Positions 54,614-64,000 of a stretch of DNA of 64,000 nucleotides are shown here, in pieces (positions within the stretch are counted from its first letter, which is position 1; every line of letters begins with the position of its first letter). Both the position numbers and the translations under genes were made by a program. The stretch lies in the NCBI RefSeq assembly GCF_015100395.1, contig NZ_AP022847.1:1304501-1368500 (forward strand), in the 5' to 3' direction. This DNA comes from Nitrosophilus alvini (GTDB lineage Bacteria > Campylobacterota > Campylobacteria > Campylobacterales > Nitratiruptoraceae). The notes under the pieces were generated by a model, which saw only the letters and a list, made by a program, of their open reading frames with translations, did not search any database and was not told the origin of the DNA.

Positions 54614-56206
54614 ATGGATGAAAACATCAGCGCTGTAGAAAGTTTTATAGACTATAAAGCCGCTACCGGAATGCAGTGCGGCAACTATTCCATAGATCTG
54701 CCCGAACTAAAAGAGGGCGAACAGTACAGATTTCATTTCGACGCTACAAAATGCATAGGGTGCCACTGCTGCGAGGTGGCGTGTAACGAGATAAATAACA
54801 ATCCTGTCGATGTAAAATACAGAAGAGTGGGAGAACTTGAAGGCGGAATATTTCCTGACGCAAGTTGGCTGTTTATCTCCATGGGATGCAACCACTGCAT
54901 AGACCCATGGTGCCTCAAAGGTTGTCCCACCAAAAGCTACATAAAGATAGACAACGGTATTGTAATTCACGACGATGAAGCCTGTATAGGCTGCCAATAT
55001 TGTACGTGGAACTGTCCCTACGGCGTTCCTGTATACAACAAAGAGAGGCATATCGTCACCAAATGTCATATGTGCTACGAAAAAATAGAAGCAAAAGAGA
55101 CTCCGGCCTGTGTTCAGGCCTGTCCGGAAGGCGCGATAGAGATAGAGGTGGTAAACAAAGAAGAGTGGATGAAAAACTCTATCGATAAAGAGGGAAATGC
55201 CCCGGGACTGGTTGACGCAAGAGTTACCATGTCTACTACCAGATACACTCTGCCTCAAAATCTGCCGCCGAAGATGCATCCTGTGGATGAAGGGCAGATA
55301 AAACCATCGCATCCTGAAATACCGCTCGTTTTTATGACCGTTCTTACGCAGATTTCGCTTTTCGGTTTTCTTGCACTTTTTTTAGGCGACCTTTTCGCCT
55401 CATTTTCCTCAGCATTGCCTGCTCCGGATTTTTGGGTGGCCATTGCCGTTTTGATACCCGCTGCGGCAGGTCTGCCTCTGTCGGCTCTTCATCTTGGACG
55501 CCCTTTCAAAGCTTTGAGCGCTATGAAAAATATAAAAACAAGCTGGCTTAGCCGCGAAGCTGCCGCTTTGGGGGCATTTGTATCCGGAATGACGATAACT
55601 GCCCTGCTCTATTTCTTCAATATTGACGGTTTTGCAAGAATCGCAACAGAAGCCCTTACGGCTGCCGTCGGCATTTACGGCATATTTTCCCAGGCCATGA
55701 TATACATGATAGAAGCAAGACCTTCGTGGAACAGAAAAACAACTATATACAAATTTTTCGGAACTGGATTTGCCGGAATACTGCTTGTCGCTGCAGTAGC
55801 TATAGCCCAAAATCGAATAGATATAGCAAACTCACTTATCGCTCTTGCCTTGCTTTTGGGAGCTCTGCAGATATATCTTTTTTTTGAAAGCAAAAGATTT
55901 TATGAGATGCTAAATCCCGATCATAGATACTTTTATCAGCTTGATAAAACCAAAAAGCTGTTATTCGAAAGATTTGGCAGACTTTACAAAATCAGACAGA
56001 TAACACTTATTACAGCAGCCGCAGCTCTTCCGCTTTTGGTATCGCTCTTTCTTAGCAGCCACAACACCGTATTGGCGTTTTTTTTGGCAGTTCTTGCATT
56101 TGTCACCGCTCTTGTAAGCGAACTTATAGGAAGGCTTTTATTCTATACAACAGCAGTTCCTCTGCAGCTTCCCGGCAACTTTTTTGCCGGAGCTCAAAGA
56201 GGATAG
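54614..56206 (+). CDS. Four-cluster ferredoxin subunit fused to a DmsC-like membrane anchor
   Basis: 530 residues. The first ~200 are a DmsB/NrfC-type protein with four [4Fe-4S] sites: CIGCHCCEVAC (Cys47, 50, 53, 57), CNHCIDPWCLKGC, CIGCQYCTWNC, and CHMC...CVQAC. From ~235 on there are eight hydrophobic helices of the DmsC/NrfD-type quinol-oxidising anchor. No signal peptide, so the clusters face the cytoplasm. It should pass electrons from the quinol pool to the NasA-like subunit encoded 30 nt downstream. The single-chain B-C fusion is uncommon. Ribosome site GAGAGGA. Confidence 0.88.
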   Translation: MDENISAVESFIDYKAATGMQCGNYSIDLPELKEGEQYRFHFDATKCIGCHCCEVACNEINNNPVDVKYRRVGELEGGIFPDASWLFISMGCNHCIDPWCLKGCPTKSYIKIDNGIVIHDDEACIGCQYCTWNCPYGVPVYNKERHIVTKCHMCYEKIEAKETPACVQACPEGAIEIEVVNKEEWMKNSIDKEGNAPGLVDARVTMSTTRYTLPQNLPPKMHPVDEGQIKPSHPEIPLVFMTVLTQISLFGFLALFLGDLFASFSSALPAPDFWVAIAVLIPAAAGLPLSALHLGRPFKALSAMKNIKTSWLSREAAALGAFVSGMTITALLYFFNIDGFARIATEALTAAVGIYGIFSQAMIYMIEARPSWNRKTTIYKFFGTGFAGILLVAAVAIAQNRIDIANSLIALALLLGALQIYLFFESKRFYEMLNPDHRYFYQLDKTKKLLFERFGRLYKIRQITLITAAAALPLLVSLFLSSHNTVLAFFLAVLAFVTALVSELIGRLLFYTTAVPLQLPGNFFAGAQRG

Positions 56207-56236
56207 AGTCAAAACAGTTCAAAAAGAGGTATTGAA

Positions 56237-58528
56237 ATGATAAAAAAGATAAAAGATTTTTTGGGACTCGATATAAAAGAAGACAGATATGCCCTTGCTG
56301 ACGACCCGGTTTTCGGAAAAGTAGCAAAGGAAAGAAAACCGGATTTTTGGGTAAAGTCCGCATGCGGATACTGCGGTGTGGGCTGCGGCCTTTATATCGG
56401 AGTCAAAGAAGGTAAAGCCGTTTACACAAAAGGAGACCCTGCTCATCCGGTAAATCTCGGCACACTCTGCCCAAAAGGGCTTAGCGAACATCAGATGCTA
56501 TACAACGACAACAGAGCTCTTTATCCCAAAATAAGAAAAAACGGAAAACTTCAAAACGTATCTTGGAAAGAGGCGTTCGAATATACGGCAGAAAAATTCA
56601 AAGATATCCAAAACCGCTACGGCAAAGGAGCGGTTGCGGTAATATCCACCGGACAGCTTTTGACAGAAGAGTTTTACACTCTAGGAAAATTCGTTCAACT
56701 AGGACTTGGAACGAACAACTACGACGGAAATACAACTCTTTGTATGGCAAGTGCGGTTATGGGATACAAACAGAGTTTCGGAAGCGACGGACCTCCGGGA
56801 AGCTATGAAGACATAGCAAAAGCCGATACTGTTTTTGTCATAGGGGCCAATCTGGCGGACAACCACCCTATTATCGTTCATCATCTGATGAAAAACAGAA
56901 AATCCAAAAAGATAGTGGTTATCGATCCAAGACGCTCAAAAACAAGTCAGCTGGCCGATATATATATACCTATAAAACCGAGAACAGATTTGGCTCTTAT
57001 AAACGGTCTTGCATACATTATCTGGGAACAGGGCTGGTACGACGAAAAATTTATAAATGAAAGAACAACCGGCTGGAAAGAGTTTGTCAAACATCTACAA
57101 AAATATCTGCCGCAGGAGTGCGCGTACATAACCGGAATAGATGTGAAAAAACTGTATGAGCTCGCAAAGCTGTATGCAAAATCGGATAAATCACTGATAT
57201 GCTGGACGATGGGTGTCAACCAGTCGGCCCAGGGAACGGATACGGTAAGCGCTATAAACAACCTGGCGATAATGACCGGCCATATCGGAAAAGAAGGAGC
57301 CGCTCCCTTTTCCATAACAGGGCAATGCAACGCAATGGGCACGAGAGAGTTCGGTTTTACCAGCTCCATTCCCGGATACAGAGACTTTGCAAGTGAAAAT
57401 GACAGAGCCGAATTCGCCTCTTTGATAAATGTTCCTGTGGAACTGATACCGGATAAAAGAGGCTATAAATATGCGGATATTATAGATGCAATTGACAGGG
57501 GCGAGATAAAGGCTCTGTGGGTTGTATGTACAAACCCATATGTGAGTTTTCCGGATCAAAACAGGCTCAGGAGCGCATTGAAAAAACTCGATATTCTGAT
57601 TGTTCAAGACGCTTTTATGAGTGATACGGCCCAGGTTGCCGATGTTGTTTTTGCAGCTGCTACATGGGGAGAAAAAGAGGGATGCTACACAAACAGCGAA
57701 AGAAGATGCAGCCGTGCAAACAAAGCAGTAGAACCTCCTGCAGACTCCAAAAGCGATTTTGAGATAGTGGTTGAGTTCAGCGAATATTTCGGCGCAAAAG
57801 ACCTTCTCTTTCCAGGATGGAAAAAGCCTGAAGATGCTTTTAAAGAGATAAGGAAAATCTCCAAGGGAAGGCTCTGCGACTATAGCGGTATGACATATGA
57901 AAAGATAGAGAGACTTGGCGGCATACAGTGGCCGTGCAATGAAAAATATCCAGAAGGCACACCAAGACTCTATACTGAAGATATCGATTTCAGGACGTCT
58001 GAGGGCAAAGCCCGTTTTGTAACGGCTGATTATAGATCTCTGGAAGAGAATATTTGCGAAACATTTCCTGTAATATTAAATACCGGAAGATGTGTCGAAC
58101 ATTTCCATACAAGAACAAAAACCTCCAAAATAGCAATTCTCGACAACCTCGCCCCTGAAGCATGGATAGAGATAAACCCTGCTGACGCCAAAAAGCTGCA
58201 GGTCAAAAGCTACGACAGAATAAGCATAAGCAGTAAAAGAGGCAGGGTAGATAATCTTGTGGTAAAAATTACAAACCTTGTGGCTCCCGGAACGGTATTT
58301 GTACCGTTTCATTTCAATACGCAGCTTATAAACAGAGTTACAAACTCTCTCTTTGACCCCATATCCGGAGAACCCAATTATAAACAGACAGCCGTGCAGC
58401 TTCACAGCAAAAAAGTGCCTGAAGGCATAAAGCCTAAAAAAACCAAAATTGTCGCAAAGCTATGCTATGAGAAAAAAAAGAGACGTATAAAAACCGAAGA
58501 GATAAAAGCAAAATCAGGAGAATTTTGA
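56237..58528 (+). CDS. nasA: Molybdopterin nitrate reductase, assimilatory NasA type
   Basis: 763 residues. N-terminal [4Fe-4S] site CGYCGVGC...LCPKG (Cys43, 46, 50, 77), then the bis-MGD binding core (GQLLTEEFYTLGKFVQLGLG, VNQSAQGTDTVSAINNLAIM) and C-terminal dinucleotide-binding domain (LNTGRCVEHFHTRTKT). No Tat signal, so cytoplasmic. It reduces nitrate to nitrite; electrons likely come from the fused ferredoxin/anchor. The nitrite reductase gene overlaps by 1 nt. Assimilatory use is favoured by the downstream siroheme enzyme and amt neighbours. Confidence 0.92.
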   Translation: MIKKIKDFLGLDIKEDRYALADDPVFGKVAKERKPDFWVKSACGYCGVGCGLYIGVKEGKAVYTKGDPAHPVNLGTLCPKGLSEHQMLYNDNRALYPKIRKNGKLQNVSWKEAFEYTAEKFKDIQNRYGKGAVAVISTGQLLTEEFYTLGKFVQLGLGTNNYDGNTTLCMASAVMGYKQSFGSDGPPGSYEDIAKADTVFVIGANLADNHPIIVHHLMKNRKSKKIVVIDPRRSKTSQLADIYIPIKPRTDLALINGLAYIIWEQGWYDEKFINERTTGWKEFVKHLQKYLPQECAYITGIDVKKLYELAKLYAKSDKSLICWTMGVNQSAQGTDTVSAINNLAIMTGHIGKEGAAPFSITGQCNAMGTREFGFTSSIPGYRDFASENDRAEFASLINVPVELIPDKRGYKYADIIDAIDRGEIKALWVVCTNPYVSFPDQNRLRSALKKLDILIVQDAFMSDTAQVADVVFAAATWGEKEGCYTNSERRCSRANKAVEPPADSKSDFEIVVEFSEYFGAKDLLFPGWKKPEDAFKEIRKISKGRLCDYSGMTYEKIERLGGIQWPCNEKYPEGTPRLYTEDIDFRTSEGKARFVTADYRSLEENICETFPVILNTGRCVEHFHTRTKTSKIAILDNLAPEAWIEINPADAKKLQVKSYDRISISSKRGRVDNLVVKITNLVAPGTVFVPFHFNTQLINRVTNSLFDPISGEPNYKQTAVQLHSKKVPEGIKPKKTKIVAKLCYEKKKRRIKTEEIKAKSGEF

Positions 58529-60441
58529 TGACAGACAGACTAAAAAAAGCAAAAGAGCAAAGAAGCAAAAAGATAAACAGGGTAGAAAACATAAAATCGC
58601 TCAAAACTCCCCAGGAGGCATTTGAACAGCTTAAAGAGTATGCAAAAAAAGGTTATGAATCCATACCGAAAGAAGATAAAGAGTTTTTTTTAAAATGTTT
58701 CGGGATATTCGATAGACCCGCAACTCCGGAAAAGTTTATGCTAAGAGTAAGGATCCCCGGTGGAAGAGTTACAGCCTTGCAGGCAAAAAAACTGGGCGAA
58801 GTGGCAAAAAAATACGGCAACGACTATATCGACCTTACTACAAGAATGCAGGTTGAGCTGCGATTTTTGAAAATCAAAGATTTGCCTCAACTTCTTGAAG
58901 AGCTGGAAAGTGTGGGTATTACCACTTATCAGACCGGCATAGACAATTTCAGAAACATAGTCACAGATCCGCTCGATTCGATTGCGAAAGACTCTGTTAT
59001 AGAGAGTTTCGGTCTGCTTGAAAAGCTCCAGAATTTCTACCTTAAAAAACCTCAATGGATAGGATCGCTCCCTAGAAAATTCAATACCTCCATAACAGGT
59101 TCACTATCGAACAGATGTAATGTTTACGGCCATGACTGCTGTTTTGTAACGGCATTTAAAAACGGGCGATACGGATATAATGTCTATCTTGGAGGAAAAG
59201 TCGGAAAAATAGCACAAAATGCAGATGTTTTCTTGGGCAGTGAAGATGAAGTGCTACGCTTTTATGAAGCTCTGATAACTGTTTTTAAAACTTACGGATT
59301 CAGAGACAACAGAAACAAAAACAGACTCCACTTTCTGATAAAAGCGGTAGGGATGGAAGAGTTTATAAAAGCCGTTTCAAAAGCTGCCGATTTTGAGTTT
59401 GAATCCGCAGGGGAGACTCTTTGCTCACTAGAACACTTTGATGCAAAATACGGGCGCGTCGAACTTAAAGACGGCTCATTTGCTATACATGCCGTTGTAC
59501 CCGCAGGAATTTTTACAGGCTCTGATATGATAGAAGCCTCTGAAATTGCACAAAAATACGGCAACGGCGAAATAAGGCTGACAGTTGAACAAAATCTCTA
59601 TATAACAGGAATAAAAGAAGAGGATATAAAAAGTGTTTTTGAAACACCTTTTTTTCATAAATATCAAAATATCGACACCCCGTATTTCAACAACCTTATC
59701 TCATGTGTGGGTGCAAAACATTGTCCGTACGGTGTGATTGAGGGCAAACCTGACGCTTTGGCAATGTCAGAGTATCTAAGCTCGAAAATCTCTTTAAGCG
59801 ACGGCAAAATACGACTTTACTGGTCGGCATGTGTAAAAGGATGTGGAATTCACGAGTTTGGTGACATAGGATTTATAGGTGCAAAAGCAAAAGTGGACGG
59901 CATTACCGAACCCGGCGTCGATATAGTCCTGGGAGGAAGTCTGACAAAAACCGATTCGCCTGCGCATACCATACTCAAAGCGGTGCCTCTTAGATTTGCA
60001 AAATATCTTGTAGAAGAGATTGTTTTGGAGTATGCTATACACAGAAGAAAAAACGAAAGTTTTGAAAAGTTTTTTGAAAGAGTACTATCTTTGTACACAT
60101 ATTCTGCTATATCGTTTATGGCGACTTTTAACTACGCGATGAAAAAAGAGAAATTTGATTATAGATTTTCTCTTCCACAAAAACCTGAAACAGGAAAAAA
60201 CGAACATTTTGAAATATTCGATTTCGGATGCAGGATATACAAAGACCTTGTAGGCGAAAAACCGTATCTTGAAATTTTGGATTTCAGACCCCTGGGCAAC
60301 CAAAAGCCTGCAAATCCTTCAAAAATCATTCCAGAAATACCAAAAAAAACAGGTAATTTGATATATAAAATGATTTCTCCAAATCCAAACGAAAGATACA
60401 TGGCTTTCAGCGAATGTTTGAACGAGCTAAAGCTGTGGTAG
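58528..60441 (+). CDS. nirA: Ferredoxin-type nitrite (or sulfite) reductase with siroheme
   Basis: 637 residues. Two ferrodoxin-like halves; siroheme/[4Fe-4S] ligands CVGAKHC (Cys393, Cys399) and ACVKGCG (Cys435, Cys439). It reduces nitrite to ammonium with six electrons; sulfite reductase cannot be excluded from motifs alone, but the position after NasA favours nitrite. ATG 58528 shares its A with the NasA stop TGA; CAGGAG lies 7 nt upstream. No electron-donor reductase gene is adjacent. Confidence 0.9.
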   Translation: MTDRLKKAKEQRSKKINRVENIKSLKTPQEAFEQLKEYAKKGYESIPKEDKEFFLKCFGIFDRPATPEKFMLRVRIPGGRVTALQAKKLGEVAKKYGNDYIDLTTRMQVELRFLKIKDLPQLLEELESVGITTYQTGIDNFRNIVTDPLDSIAKDSVIESFGLLEKLQNFYLKKPQWIGSLPRKFNTSITGSLSNRCNVYGHDCCFVTAFKNGRYGYNVYLGGKVGKIAQNADVFLGSEDEVLRFYEALITVFKTYGFRDNRNKNRLHFLIKAVGMEEFIKAVSKAADFEFESAGETLCSLEHFDAKYGRVELKDGSFAIHAVVPAGIFTGSDMIEASEIAQKYGNGEIRLTVEQNLYITGIKEEDIKSVFETPFFHKYQNIDTPYFNNLISCVGAKHCPYGVIEGKPDALAMSEYLSSKISLSDGKIRLYWSACVKGCGIHEFGDIGFIGAKAKVDGITEPGVDIVLGGSLTKTDSPAHTILKAVPLRFAKYLVEEIVLEYAIHRRKNESFEKFFERVLSLYTYSAISFMATFNYAMKKEKFDYRFSLPQKPETGKNEHFEIFDFGCRIYKDLVGEKPYLEILDFRPLGNQKPANPSKIIPEIPKKTGNLIYKMISPNPNERYMAFSECLNELKLW

Positions 60442-60469
60442 TCCAAAAAACGGGGGCTTTGGCCCATAC

Positions 60470-60495
60470 TGAAGCGACTCTGCTTCAAATTTTCT
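60470..60495 (+). terminator. Probable terminator of the nitrate operon
   Basis: TGAAGC (60470-60475) pairs with GCTTCA (60482-60487), followed by AAATTTTCTT. A short stem with a modest T-run, 29 nt after the nirA stop codon. Confidence 0.45.
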
Positions 60496-60580
60496 TCTCA
60501 CCCTCTTTTTGACATTTAAATCCTCTAAACAAATATTGCCATTTATAGATAAACAAGAAATATTTTAAGCCACAAAAAGA

Positions 60581-60586
60581 TATAAT
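60581..60586 (+). promoter_or_regulatory. Probable -10 element of gyrA
   Basis: A perfect TATAAT at 60581-60586, 44 nt before the gyrA ATG, in an A-rich context without a -35 match. Confidence 0.5.
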
Positions 60587-60630
60587 ATCCCAAAAATATA
60601 TAAAAATATAGAATAAATCAAAGGGTTTTT

Positions 60631-63099
60631 ATGGCTGATCTGTTTGAAAAACATCAGGATATTCAGGAAGTCGATATCGAAGATAGCTTAAAAACAAGCT
60701 ATCTTGATTATTCGATGAGCGTTATCATCGGACGGGCACTTCCAGACGCGAGAGACGGTCTGAAGCCGGTACACAGAAGAATACTTTACGCAATGAATGA
60801 GTTGAACCTCACAAGCCGTGCAGCATACAAAAAGAGTGCGAGGATCGTGGGGGACGTTATAGGTAAGTATCACCCTCACGGTGATACAGCCGTTTACGAC
60901 GCACTTGTTCGTATGGCACAGCCTTTTTCAATGAGAATACCTCTTGTAGACGGACAGGGAAACTTCGGCTCCATCGATGGCGACAACCCGGCTGCGATGA
61001 GATACACTGAAGCCAGAATGACTGCTCTTGCAGAAGAGCTATTGAGAGATATAGACAAAGATACGGTCGATTTTGTTCCAAACTACGACGATACTATGCA
61101 AGAACCAGACGTTCTTCCAAGCCGTGTGCCAAACCTTCTTCTAAACGGAAGCAACGGTATAGCCGTAGGTATGGCTACCAATATTCCTCCCCACAGGCTT
61201 GATGAACTTATAGACGCTCTTCTGGTCCTTATAGACAATCCTGCCGCACAGGTAGAAGAGCTGATGGAGCATATTCAGGGTCCGGACTTTCCTACAGGCG
61301 GTATAATTTTCGGAAAACAAGGCATCGTTTCTGCGTACAAAACAGGAAGAGGCAGAATAAAGGTACGAGCAAAAACCCATATCGAAAAAAGAGGCAACAA
61401 AGAGATCATAATCATTGACGAACTCCCTTATCAGGTAAACAAAGCAAGACTCATAGAACAGATTGCGCAGCTTGTAAAAGATAAACAGATCGAAGGTATC
61501 AGCGAAATAAGGGATGAGAGCGACAGGGAAGGTATCAGAGTAGTTATCGAACTCAAAAAAGATGTCTATAGCGATATAATACTCAACAATCTTTATAAAT
61601 CCACAAATATGGAGACAACTTTCGGAATAATACTTTTGGCTATAGAAAATAAAGAGCCTAAAGTATTTACACTTCTTGAGCTCCTGCAACTTTTTCTCAA
61701 ACACAGAAAAACGATAATCATCAGAAGAACTATATTCGAACTTGAAAAAGCAAAAGCACGAGCACATATACTTGAAGGGCTCAAAATAGCTCTAGACAAT
61801 ATTGACGAAATTGTACGGCTTATAAAAACCAGTGAAGATGCAAAATCGGCAAAAGCAGGACTCATTGAGAGATTTTCTCTAAGCGAAATTCAGGCGCAGG
61901 CCATTTTGGATATGAGACTGCAAAGACTCACCGGGCTTGAAAGAGATAAAATAGAAAACGAGTATCAGGGGCTTTTAAAAGAGATAGAAAGATTATCAGC
62001 AATTCTTAAAAGCGAAGAGAAACTGAGCGAAATTATAAAAGAAGAACTGATAGAAATCAAAGAGAAGTTCTCGACTCCTAGACTTACGGAAATAGTTGAG
62101 TCATATGAAGATATTGACATAGAAGACCTTATTCCGAACGAACCTATGGTAGTGACAATTACACACAGAGGATATATAAAAAGAGTACCTCTCAAATCTT
62201 ATGAAAAACAGAAACGCGGCGGAAAAGGAAAGACTGCCGTCACCACATATGAAGATGACTTTATTGAAAAATTCTTTATATCCAACACCCATGATACTTT
62301 GATGTTTATAACAGACAGGGGACAGCTGTATTGGCTAAAAGTATATAAAATACCGGAAGCCAGCAGAACTGCAAAAGGAAAAGCGGTAGTAAATCTGATA
62401 AATCTAGAACCCGGAGAAAAGATAAAAGCGATTATACCTACAACAGATTTCCAAAAAGACAAGTCTTTAGCTTTCTTTACCAAAAACGGTATCGTAAAAA
62501 GAACAAACCTTAGCGAGTTTTCCAATATAAGAAGCAGAGGGGTAAGAGCAATAACGCTTGACGAAAATGATGAACTTGTCTCTGCAAATATCGTCAATCC
62601 GGATACAAAATGGCTTTTCATTATAACCAGAAAAGGAATGTGTATAAGGTTTAAAGTCCAAGATGTAAGAGAGATGGGCAGAACCGCACGTGGAGTCACC
62701 GGTATAAGATTCAAATATCCCGATGATGAGGTTGTCGGAGCGGCTATCATAGCCAACGAAAATGAAGAGCTTCTGACTGTCAGTGAAAAAGGTATAGGTA
62801 AAAGAACAGAAGCGAGTGAGTACAGAGAACAGAGCCGTGGCGGAAAAGGTGTCATCGCTATGAAACTTACACCAAAAACAGGAAATGTGGTTGGTGTTGT
62901 AATAGTAGATGAAAACAAAGATCTTATGGTCCTCACCAGTACAGGGAAGATGATCAGAGTCGATATGCAAAGCATCAGAAAAGCCGGCAGAAACACAAGC
63001 GGTGTCATGATAGTAAGAGTTGAAAAAGGCGACAAAGTAGTAAGTATAGCAAGATGTCCGAAGGAAGAAAAAGAAGAGATTGAAGGAGAAGAGCAGTGA
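60631..63099 (+). CDS. gyrA: DNA gyrase subunit A
   Basis: 822 residues. Start region [20 protein letters not shown], the quinolone-resistance region [17 protein letters not shown], the catalytic tyrosine in MRYTEARM, and the C-terminal beta-pinwheel with the GyrA box QKRGGKG. With GyrB it introduces negative supercoils. The acidic tail ends in [11 protein letters not shown]. The stop overlaps asd by 4 nt. Confidence 0.98.
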   Translation: MADLFEKHQDIQEVDIEDSLKTSYLDYSMSVIIGRALPDARDGLKPVHRRILYAMNELNLTSRAAYKKSARIVGDVIGKYHPHGDTAVYDALVRMAQPFSMRIPLVDGQGNFGSIDGDNPAAMRYTEARMTALAEELLRDIDKDTVDFVPNYDDTMQEPDVLPSRVPNLLLNGSNGIAVGMATNIPPHRLDELIDALLVLIDNPAAQVEELMEHIQGPDFPTGGIIFGKQGIVSAYKTGRGRIKVRAKTHIEKRGNKEIIIIDELPYQVNKARLIEQIAQLVKDKQIEGISEIRDESDREGIRVVIELKKDVYSDIILNNLYKSTNMETTFGIILLAIENKEPKVFTLLELLQLFLKHRKTIIIRRTIFELEKAKARAHILEGLKIALDNIDEIVRLIKTSEDAKSAKAGLIERFSLSEIQAQAILDMRLQRLTGLERDKIENEYQGLLKEIERLSAILKSEEKLSEIIKEELIEIKEKFSTPRLTEIVESYEDIDIEDLIPNEPMVVTITHRGYIKRVPLKSYEKQKRGGKGKTAVTTYEDDFIEKFFISNTHDTLMFITDRGQLYWLKVYKIPEASRTAKGKAVVNLINLEPGEKIKAIIPTTDFQKDKSLAFFTKNGIVKRTNLSEFSNIRSRGVRAITLDENDELVSANIVNPDTKWLFIITRKGMCIRFKVQDVREMGRTARGVTGIRFKYPDDEVVGAAIIANENEELLTVSEKGIGKRTEASEYREQSRGGKGVIAMKLTPKTGNVVGVVIVDENKDLMVLTSTGKMIRVDMQSIRKAGRNTSGVMIVRVEKGDKVVSIARCPKEEKEEIEGEEQ

Positions 63100-64000
63100 G
63101 AAGATACAATGTTGCCATCGTCGGAGCCACCGGGGCTGTTGGCGAAGAGATGATGAGAGTACTTGAAGAAGTAAATTTTCCTGTAAACAGACTTATCCCC
63201 CTGGCAAGCAGCAGAAGTGCAGGTGAAACGGTTCAGTTCCACGGCGATGATATCACTGTTCTTGAACTGACTGAAAACGTTTTCGAAGAACAAGATGTGG
63301 AAATTGCACTTTTTAGTGCCGGCGGAAGCATATCGGCACGTTTTGCACCATATGCCGTTGAAGCCGGCGCAGTAGTGATAGACAACACAAGCTATTTCAG
63401 AATGGATCCTGAAGTTCCGTTGGTGGTACCTGAAGTAAATCCTGAAGATATAGCAGGATGGAAAAACAGAGGAATAATAGCCAATCCGAACTGCTCTACA
63501 ATACAAATGGTACAGGCTTTAAAACCGCTTGATGATGCTTACGGTATCAAAAGAGTCGATGTAGCTACTTATCAGGCAACAAGCGGCGCAGGAAAAAGTG
63601 CGATGGAAGAGATGGTTATGCAGATGAAAGATTTTTTTGCCTTCAAGCTTGATGAGAGTCCGCATGAAAAGTTTCCACATCAGATCGCATTGAATGTTAT
63701 CCCGCAGATAGATAAATTTATGGATAACGGATACACAAAAGAAGAGATGAAAATGGTAAACGAGACAAAAAAAATTATGCACAAAAACATTGAAGTAAGC
63801 GCAACCTGCGTCAGAGTGCCCGTACTGAGAGGCCACAGCGAAGCAGTGACCGTTCATTTTGAAAAAGATGTAGATACAAATGCAGCCAGAGAAGTTTTAA
63901 GAAGAGGAAAAAATATTGTCATTATGGATGATCCGCAAAACTCCGAATATCCTATGCCAATAACAGTAGTAGACAAAAACGAAACATATGTAGGAAGAAT
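63096..64000 (+). CDS. asd: Aspartate-semialdehyde dehydrogenase, 3' end outside window
   Basis: About 301 codons are present. The start is GTG at 63096, overlapping the gyrA stop as GTGA, with GGAG upstream. N-terminal NADP site [14 protein letters not shown], catalytic cysteine in [23 protein letters not shown], and [11 protein letters not shown] identify the family. It makes aspartate semialdehyde for lysine, threonine, methionine and diaminopimelate. The frame runs off the window end, so the last ~40 residues are missing. Confidence 0.97.
   Translation, partial: MRRYNVAIVGATGAVGEEMMRVLEEVNFPVNRLIPLASSRSAGETVQFHGDDITVLELTENVFEEQDVEIALFSAGGSISARFAPYAVEAGAVVIDNTSYFRMDPEVPLVVPEVNPEDIAGWKNRGIIANPNCSTIQMVQALKPLDDAYGIKRVDVATYQATSGAGKSAMEEMVMQMKDFFAFKLDESPHEKFPHQIALNVIPQIDKFMDNGYTKEEMKMVNETKKIMHKNIEVSATCVRVPVLRGHSEAVTVHFEKDVDTNAAREVLRRGKNIVIMDDPQNSEYPMPITVVDKNETYVGR

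Overview
The window looks like a chromosomal segment of a Campylobacterota (epsilonproteobacterial) bacterium, probably a nitrate-using free-living or vent-type member rather than a host-associated one. The basis is family-level recognition: gyrA overlapping asd, a CIRCE-controlled groESL, an NosL/TonB/ExbBD membrane cluster, an Amt-GlnK-Amt operon, a NarK / PP2C-kinase / ferredoxin-anchor / NasA / siroheme nitrite reductase operon, and densely packed genes with overlapping ends. Genus is not determined.

Layout. 1-1158: 3' end of a CinA-family gene, then a four-tRNA array (Lys, Glu, Val, Asp) behind a perfect TTGACA-N17-TATAAT promoter. 1159-12688: core-like genes: a Nudix / tetraheme cytochrome / FIST-GGDEF-EAL operon, a Lon-family protease, PolX-PHP, a phosphoethanolamine transferase with a Sir2 protein, an HD phosphohydrolase and a small exported protein. 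12689-32768: a visibly AT-richer accessory island ending at the 3' side of a tRNA-Met gene. It holds a large MrfA/Hrq1-like helicase with an unknown partner, VapBC, an ATPase, a GIY-YIG protein, a WYL regulator, a cluster of conflict-type genes (ankyrin-like protein, ADP-ribosylglycohydrolase, PD-(D/E)xK protein, PP2C phosphatase, AAA+ ATPase), an McrBC-type restriction pair, a DUF234-type ATPase and at least one decayed DUF4143 ATPase.

The main new observation is in the island. A motif with core CAGACACAAT lies upstream of at least four transcription units (20921, 21998, 27055, 32635; a weaker fifth at 30517). In every case the 18-bp window ends exactly 11 nt before a -10-like hexamer. The first site starts 12 nt after the WYL regulator gene, so the island looks like one regulon.

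32926-37647: an AsmA-like protein, groES-groEL under CIRCE, and a small unknown protein. 37656-46619: a nearly continuous 12-gene minus-strand run (pyrC, response regulator, histidine kinase, ExbB, ExbD, TonB, tandem NosL, small anchored protein, FtsX-like permease, LolD-like ATPase, membrane protein, NosL lipoprotein) ending at a bidirectional terminator; I infer metal (probably copper) handling at the envelope. 46682-48049: phosphomannomutase/phosphoglucomutase. 48050-51231: Amt-GlnK-Amt, with an RNA hairpin that would hide the ribosome binding site and start codon of the second amt. 51232-51562: divergent control region with two copies of TTGATT-N7-AATCAA. 51563-60441: nitrate uptake and reduction to ammonium. 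60631-64000: gyrA and the start of asd.

The ammonium genes (minus) and nitrate genes (plus) diverge from one control region, so nitrogen acquisition is organised as a single locus.
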